From the NCBI GenBank assembly GCA_020848855.1, contig JADLHH010000466.1:1-8274 (forward strand): a stretch of 8,274 nt of DNA, written 5' to 3'. Below are positions 5,612 through 8,274 of the stretch, piece by piece (the stretch's first letter is position 1; every line of letters begins with the position of its first letter). This stretch comes from Anaerolineae bacterium. GTDB lineage: Bacteria > Chloroflexota > Anaerolineae > Aggregatilineales > Phototrophicaceae. Under the pieces are notes generated by a model, which worked only from the letters and a program-made list of their open reading frames with translations, had not been told where the DNA came from and made no database searches. The position numbers were made by a program, and so were the translations under genes.

Positions 5612-5867
5612 GCGAGGATTTCGTGAGGGTCTTTCGGCTGTATCTGACAGCGTTTTTCTGTAGATTTCTCAGATGCGACTGCAAATCTCTCGGTTTGGTG
5701 GCTGATACGATGCGTTTCCCAGCATCCAGTAACTCGACACCGACGACGTTACCTTCGGTGTCGTAATCGACAATCAGTCCCGGCTGTTCCTCGTCACTTT
5801 CCTCGATAGGAATGTCTTTGAATATCATGCGCAGGATATCCGCTTGAGCGTCATATTCCAGGGTCAT
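5583..5867 (-). CDS. DUF2283 domain protein
   Basis: The 94-residue product starts MTLEYDAQADILRMIF and continues with ESDEEQPGLIVDYDTEGNVVGVELLDAGKRI (about 23-53), which is the DUF2283 pattern: a YD-x-x-AD-x-L start, then a D-x-D/E-G-x-V-x-G-[IV]-E strand. The domain fills residues 1-55. The remaining 40 are basic and rich in Ser/Lys/Arg, longer than usual, perhaps because the frame simply runs on into the end of mutY. Function of the family is unknown; members are often encoded beside DUF4258 genes, but none is seen here. ATG 5867 is preceded by GGAG six bases away. The gene overlaps the mutY 3' end by 29 bp tail to tail. The membrane-protein gene on the same strand ends 69 bp upstream, so the two could be cotranscribed. 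Confidence 0.8.
   Translation of the reverse strand: MTLEYDAQADILRMIFKDIPIEESDEEQPGLIVDYDTEGNVVGVELLDAGKRIVSATKPRDLQSHLRNLQKNAVRYSRKTLTKSSLRAASRRDS
5637..5657 (+). terminator. Weak intrinsic terminator after mutY
   Basis: A 5-bp stem GCTGT (5637-5641) with ACAGC (5647-5651) and a 5-base loop is followed by GTTTTT (5652-5657). It is 25 bp past the mutY stop codon and inside the opposing DUF2283 gene. The T run is good but the stem is short. Confidence 0.35.
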
Positions 5868-5873
5868 TCGTCA

Positions 5874-5877
5874 CTCC
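5874..5877 (-). promoter_or_regulatory. Ribosome binding site of the DUF2283 gene
   Basis: On the minus strand GGAG lies 6 bases before ATG 5867, which supports this start codon. Confidence 0.55.
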
Positions 5878-5901
5878 AATACTTGCTCACTTTGCTCGTG
5901 C

Positions 5902-5941
5902 GGTAGACGGTTACAACTACATGTACTGTTTTAGGTCTACC
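5902..5941. repeat. Inverted repeat between the two minus-strand genes
   Basis: GGTAGAC (5902-5908) and GTCTACC (5935-5941) are exact inverted copies with a 26-base loop that itself holds the palindrome TACATGTA (5918-5925). One arm includes the stop codon of the membrane-protein gene. No T run follows on the minus strand, so it is not a standard terminator; it could be an operator or a processing site. Confidence 0.3.
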
Positions 5942-6290
5942 CCGCTTTGCCGAACCGCTTGCGCAGCCAGCCGATAATCCCAAACGCCAGCGGGATAACG
6001 CCCAGCACCGTCAGGATGAGGATCGCCGGCGTCTCTCCGAAAATGCGGATCATCACCACCGGGATCAACTGAAAGATGCTGGGGTTCTGCCCGGCGGTAG
6101 CGAACGTGATCGGGTCGAGCCACGTCCACAATGCGAAAAACAGGATACCCGCGCCGACGATGATCCAGATCACCGGGTCGATGGGCTTGGCGGCGTTGGC
6201 GGCAGCTTCCGCCTGACGTTCGGCTTCGCGCTCGGCTTTGGTCTTGCGCTTGCGTTTCGGTTTCGGGGTGAGTTCGGGATCGGCGGTCAT
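5937..6290 (-). CDS. Small membrane protein with a charged N-terminus, unknown function
   Basis: I do not recognise a family for this 117-residue protein. Residues 1-35 are hydrophilic and rich in Lys, Arg, Glu and Ala (KPKRKRKTKAERE, then alternating Ala/Glu), likely helical and cytoplasmic. Two hydrophobic stretches follow: PVIWIIVGAGILFFALWTWL (39-58) and about 88-108 (ending IIGWL), separated by a loop with one moderately hydrophobic patch at 72-84. The C-terminus is basic (RKRFGKAG). By the positive-inside rule both ends face the cytoplasm. ATG 6290 is preceded by GAGGAG four bases away, which supports it. The other minus-strand frame open here has no such features. It is divergent from glpA (82-bp shared spacer) and upstream of the DUF2283 gene on the same strand. 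Confidence 0.7.
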   Translation of the reverse strand: MTADPELTPKPKRKRKTKAEREAERQAEAAANAAKPIDPVIWIIVGAGILFFALWTWLDPITFATAGQNPSIFQLIPVVMIRIFGETPAILILTVLGVIPLAFGIIGWLRKRFGKAG

Positions 6291-6294
6291 GGCT

Positions 6295-6300
6295 CTCCTC
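6295..6300 (-). promoter_or_regulatory. Ribosome binding site of the small membrane protein gene
   Basis: Minus-strand GAGGAG ends 4 bases before ATG 6290. The gap is short but the match is strong, and it selects this ATG. Confidence 0.55.
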
Positions 6301-6337
6301 GGTCAAATCGCTCGCTCACGGTACAATTACGTCAGTA

Positions 6338-6343
6338 TATGAT
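6338..6343 (+). promoter_or_regulatory. Possible -10 box of the glpA-glpB frame
   Basis: TATGAT (6338-6343, five of six consensus bases) lies 29 bp before ATG 6373; TACAAT (6322-6327) is an alternative. Neither has a convincing -35 box. The 82-bp spacer is shared with the divergent membrane-protein gene, whose promoter must also lie in or near it. Confidence 0.3.
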
Positions 6344-6372
6344 GATTTTGCTTCGGCGTGATCGGCACAGTT

Positions 6373-8274
6373 ATGGAAACCGATGTACTGGTGATCGGCG
6401 GGGGAGCGACGGGCGGCGGCATCGCCTGGGATCTGGCGCTGCGCGGCGTGCGCGTCGTCCTCGCCGAGATGGGCGACCTCGCCACCGGCACGAGCGGGCG
6501 CTATCATGGGCTGCTCCACTCCGGCGGGCGCTACGCGGTGCGCGATTCGGAAAGCGCGCGCGAGTGCATCGACGAAAACCGCATCGTTCGCAAAATCGCG
6601 CCCGAAGCGATTGAGGATACCAGCGGCTTTTTCGTGCTGTGTCCCGGCGATGACGAAGCCTACGTCGATCAGTGGCTCGCGGGCTGCGCAGCGGTCGGCA
6701 TCGAAACGCGCGCCGTCCCGCTCGCCGAGGCGCTCCGGCGCGAGCGCGCGCTTAACCCGGAGCTTCGCGCCGTCTACGAAGTGCCGGATGCCACCTGCGA
6801 CTCGTGGGACTTGCTCCACGCGCTCAAAAAAGGCGCGGAAGCCACCGGGCGCGCGTCGTTCCTGACCTATCACCGCGTCGAAGCGTTTCACAAGGATGGG
6901 GATCGCATCACCGGCGCGCGGCTGCGCGACCTGCGCTCCGGCGAAACGCTCGACGTGACGTGCGCCTGCGTCGTCAACGCGGCGGGTCCCTGGGCGGCGC
7001 AGATCGGCGCGCTGGCGGGCGTGTCGTTCGGGATGCGCCTCAGCCGGGGCGCGATGCTCGCCTGCAACATCCGCTGGGTGAACACCGTCATCAACAAGCT
7101 GCGCGCGCCCGGCGACGGCGACATCTTCGTCCCGGTTGGCACGGTCAGCGTGATCGGCACGACTTCGGTGCCAACCGACGACCCCGGCGATACCCGCGTC
7201 GAATCGTGGGAAGTCGCGCGGATTCTGGACGAAGCCGAAGCGATGACGCCGGGCATCAGCCGGGCGCGCATTTTGCGGGCGTGGGGCGGCGTGCGCCCGC
7301 TTTACGATCCCGGCAGCGGCGGACGTGACGCCAGGCGCACCTTCACGGTGCTGGATCACGCTTCGCATGATGTCGCGCCCGACGGCATCGAGGGATTCGT
7401 CAGCGTGCTCGGCGGCAAGCTGACCACGTTTCGGCTGATGGCGGAGAAGGTCAGCGACGCCGTGTGCGCGAAACTGGGCGTGACCACTCCCTGCGCAACG
7501 GCGACCACCGTCCTGCCGCCTGTCCACGAGCCGAAACAGAAGCTCCACCACCTGCGCGACCGCCTCGGCGCGCTGGAGCATGGCGAAAAGCCCGGCGAGC
7601 TGATCTGCGAGTGCGAGATTGTCACGCGCGGGCAGATCGTTGATGCGCTCAGGGCGGGCGAATCCGAACAGGGTTCGGACGTGGTCGAACTCAACGACCT
7701 GCGCCGCGATCTGCGGCTGGGCATGGGACCGTGTCAGGGCGGGTTCTGCGCTTTCCGGGCGGCGGGCGTGCGCCACGAATTTCTGCACGATACCCCCAGC
7801 CACACCACCACACTGCTGAGCGAGTTTGTCGAGCGGCGCTTTGGTGGCACGAAGCCGCTGCTGTGGGGGCACAATCTGCGGCAGGCGCTGCTTGCCGAGC
7901 ACATCTACGGGCGCATCTTGGGTTTATATAGGACGAACACTGCTCATACAGCGCCGGAAATATCGAATGTGAATGTAGGGGCGCACCCACGTGTGCGCCC
8001 CAAACAGGGCAGACACACGGGTCTGCCCCTACAACCACGCATTGTGATCGTCGGCGCGGGGCTGGCGGGCTTGATGGCGGCGCTGGTCGCGCTCGATGCC
8101 GGCGCGAAAGTCGAGGTTGTCGCGCAGGGGCAGGGCGCGCTGACGCTGCACCCCGGCTGGATCGAGACCGGCGACGTGGATGCGCTCGCGCGTCAGCCCG
8201 ATCACCCGTATGCCCGCGCGGCTGGCGCGCTGAAAACCGGGCTGGCGCTGCTCGATTCCGTCGTGGGGATTCAC
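6373..8274 (+). CDS. glpA: Anaerobic glycerol-3-phosphate dehydrogenase: GlpA joined in frame to the start of GlpB (3' end outside window)
   Basis: GlpA oxidises glycerol-3-phosphate to dihydroxyacetone phosphate and, with GlpB and the iron-sulfur subunit GlpC, passes electrons to the quinone pool. Residues 1-520 are a full GlpA: FAD-binding DVLVIGGGATGGG (4-16), SGRYHGLLHSGGRY (41-54), VNAAGPW (201-207), GVRPL (306-310) and GGKLTTFR (347-354). A BFD-like [2Fe-2S] motif follows (C412-x-C414 and C454-x4-C459), which separates GlpA from GlpD. WGHNLRQALL and RILGL mark the usual GlpA end. The frame then continues without a stop through an AT-richer stretch and a 60-bp palindromic element (about residues 534-554), into IVIVGAGLAGLMAAL (557 onward), the start of GlpB. 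The visible 634 residues run off the window. ATG 6373 places the nucleotide-binding strand correctly; GTG 6358 is a less likely start, and neither has a Shine-Dalgarno. Separate translation of GlpB from a GTG cannot be excluded. Confidence 0.85.
   Translation, partial: METDVLVIGGGATGGGIAWDLALRGVRVVLAEMGDLATGTSGRYHGLLHSGGRYAVRDSESARECIDENRIVRKIAPEAIEDTSGFFVLCPGDDEAYVDQWLAGCAAVGIETRAVPLAEALRRERALNPELRAVYEVPDATCDSWDLLHALKKGAEATGRASFLTYHRVEAFHKDGDRITGARLRDLRSGETLDVTCACVVNAAGPWAAQIGALAGVSFGMRLSRGAMLACNIRWVNTVINKLRAPGDGDIFVPVGTVSVIGTTSVPTDDPGDTRVESWEVARILDEAEAMTPGISRARILRAWGGVRPLYDPGSGGRDARRTFTVLDHASHDVAPDGIEGFVSVLGGKLTTFRLMAEKVSDAVCAKLGVTTPCATATTVLPPVHEPKQKLHHLRDRLGALEHGEKPGELICECEIVTRGQIVDALRAGESEQGSDVVELNDLRRDLRLGMGPCQGGFCAFRAAGVRHEFLHDTPSHTTTLLSEFVERRFGGTKPLLWGHNLRQALLAEHIYGRILGLYRTNTAHTAPEISNVNVGAHPRVRPKQGRHTGLPLQPRIVIVGAGLAGLMAALVALDAGAKVEVVAQGQGALTLHPGWIETGDVDALARQPDHPYARAAGALKTGLALLDSVVGIH
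7974..8033. repeat. GTAGGGG-family element, copy 3: two-hairpin form inside the glpA-glpB frame
   Basis: The 60-bp unit has terminal inverted repeats TGTAGGGG (7974-7981) and CCCCTACA (8026-8033). Hairpin 1 pairs GGGGCGCAC (7978-7986) with GTGCGCCCC (7993-8001). Hairpin 2 pairs GGGCAGAC (8007-8014) with GTCTGCCC (8021-8028). Its length equals exactly 20 codons and the glpA frame has no stop in it; it encodes a Gly/Arg/Pro/His-rich peptide. The first 13 bases are identical to 693-705. Confidence 0.8.
8041..8274 (+). other. glpB: GlpB-like N-terminal flavin-binding segment within the same frame
   Basis: Residues 557-634 of the joined frame read IVIVGAGLAGLMAALVAL, then VVAQGQGALTLHPGWIE and DHPYARAAGALKTGLALL. 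The GxGxxG nucleotide-binding motif, the QG-x-GAL-x-LH-x-GWI segment and the HPY motif fit the start of anaerobic glycerol-3-phosphate dehydrogenase subunit B. If GlpB is made separately, the only nearby start codons are GTG 8044 (which would cut into the first strand), GTG 7993 inside the repeat, and GTG 7969 with a weak GGAAA eight bases upstream. No ATG precedes the domain. Confidence 0.65.

Noticed and set aside
5116..5766. Plus-strand open frame overlapping the end of mutY in another frame
   Set aside because: It overlaps conserved MutY iron-sulfur and Nudix regions and has an Arg-rich, motif-free product.
5917..6306. Alternative minus-strand frame over the small membrane protein
   Set aside because: It lacks the two hydrophobic helices and a ribosome binding site; the chosen frame has both.
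6316..7902. Long minus-strand open frame of about 528 codons opposite glpA
   Set aside because: Its product is low in recognisable motifs and very rich in Arg, Ala, His and Asp, as expected from the antisense of GC-rich codons. The plus frame carries complete GlpA motifs.
7921..7935. TATATA at 7925-7930 as an internal promoter for glpB
   Set aside because: No -35 box is visible at a suitable distance and the hexamer is only a partial match. It remains possible if GlpB is translated separately.
693..8033. The three GTAGGGG palindromes as a CRISPR array
   Set aside because: Copies are kilobases apart, differ inside, and have no regular spacers or cas genes nearby.
7691..8038. Minus-strand frame with a Cys/Pro-rich start reading through the palindromic element
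   Set aside because: Peptides of this kind arise by translation of the repeat itself; it is opposite the BFD-like motif of GlpA.

Overview
The window is GC-rich bacterial chromosome with mostly plus-strand genes, short spacers and no RNA genes, CRISPR array or transposase. Several traits together suggest a Chloroflexota (Anaerolineae-like) genome: dispersed palindromes with GTAGGGG...CCCCTAC ends, a TATAAT box directly upstream of an apparently leaderless gene, a secreted multi-domain protein with Pro/Thr linkers, a TIR-TPR protein, and small DUF433 and DUF2283 proteins. This assignment is inference; no marker gene settles it.

Layout. 1-680 is the end of an aldehyde dehydrogenase-family protein resembling the non-catalytic C-terminal domain of ALDH16-type proteins. 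It is followed by a GTAGGGG-family hairpin and a good intrinsic terminator. 794-1060 is a small DUF433 protein with no toxin beside it. 1203-3023 is a secreted protein made of three copies of one domain, with a TATAAT box, 10-bp direct repeats and a strong ribosome binding site upstream. 3024-3224 holds a perfect 28-bp palindrome and a terminator-like hairpin. 3225-4484 encodes a TIR domain followed by TPR-like repeats. 4526-5611 is mutY, carrying a complete Nudix box in its C-terminal domain. On the minus strand lie a DUF2283 protein (5583-5867), whose end overlaps the end of mutY, and a small two-helix membrane protein (5937-6290). From 6373 to the window edge one plus-strand frame stays open: it encodes a full GlpA (anaerobic glycerol-3-phosphate dehydrogenase flavoprotein with a BFD-like [2Fe-2S] motif), then a linker containing a 60-bp two-hairpin GTAGGGG element, then the start of GlpB.

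The genes do not form one pathway. MutY is DNA repair, GlpA/GlpB is glycerol-3-phosphate oxidation feeding electrons to the respiratory chain, the ALDH is aldehyde oxidation, and the TIR-TPR protein is a candidate signalling or defence factor standing alone. The most unusual feature is the palindromic element lying in frame at the glpA/glpB junction, which apparently joins two normally separate subunits.
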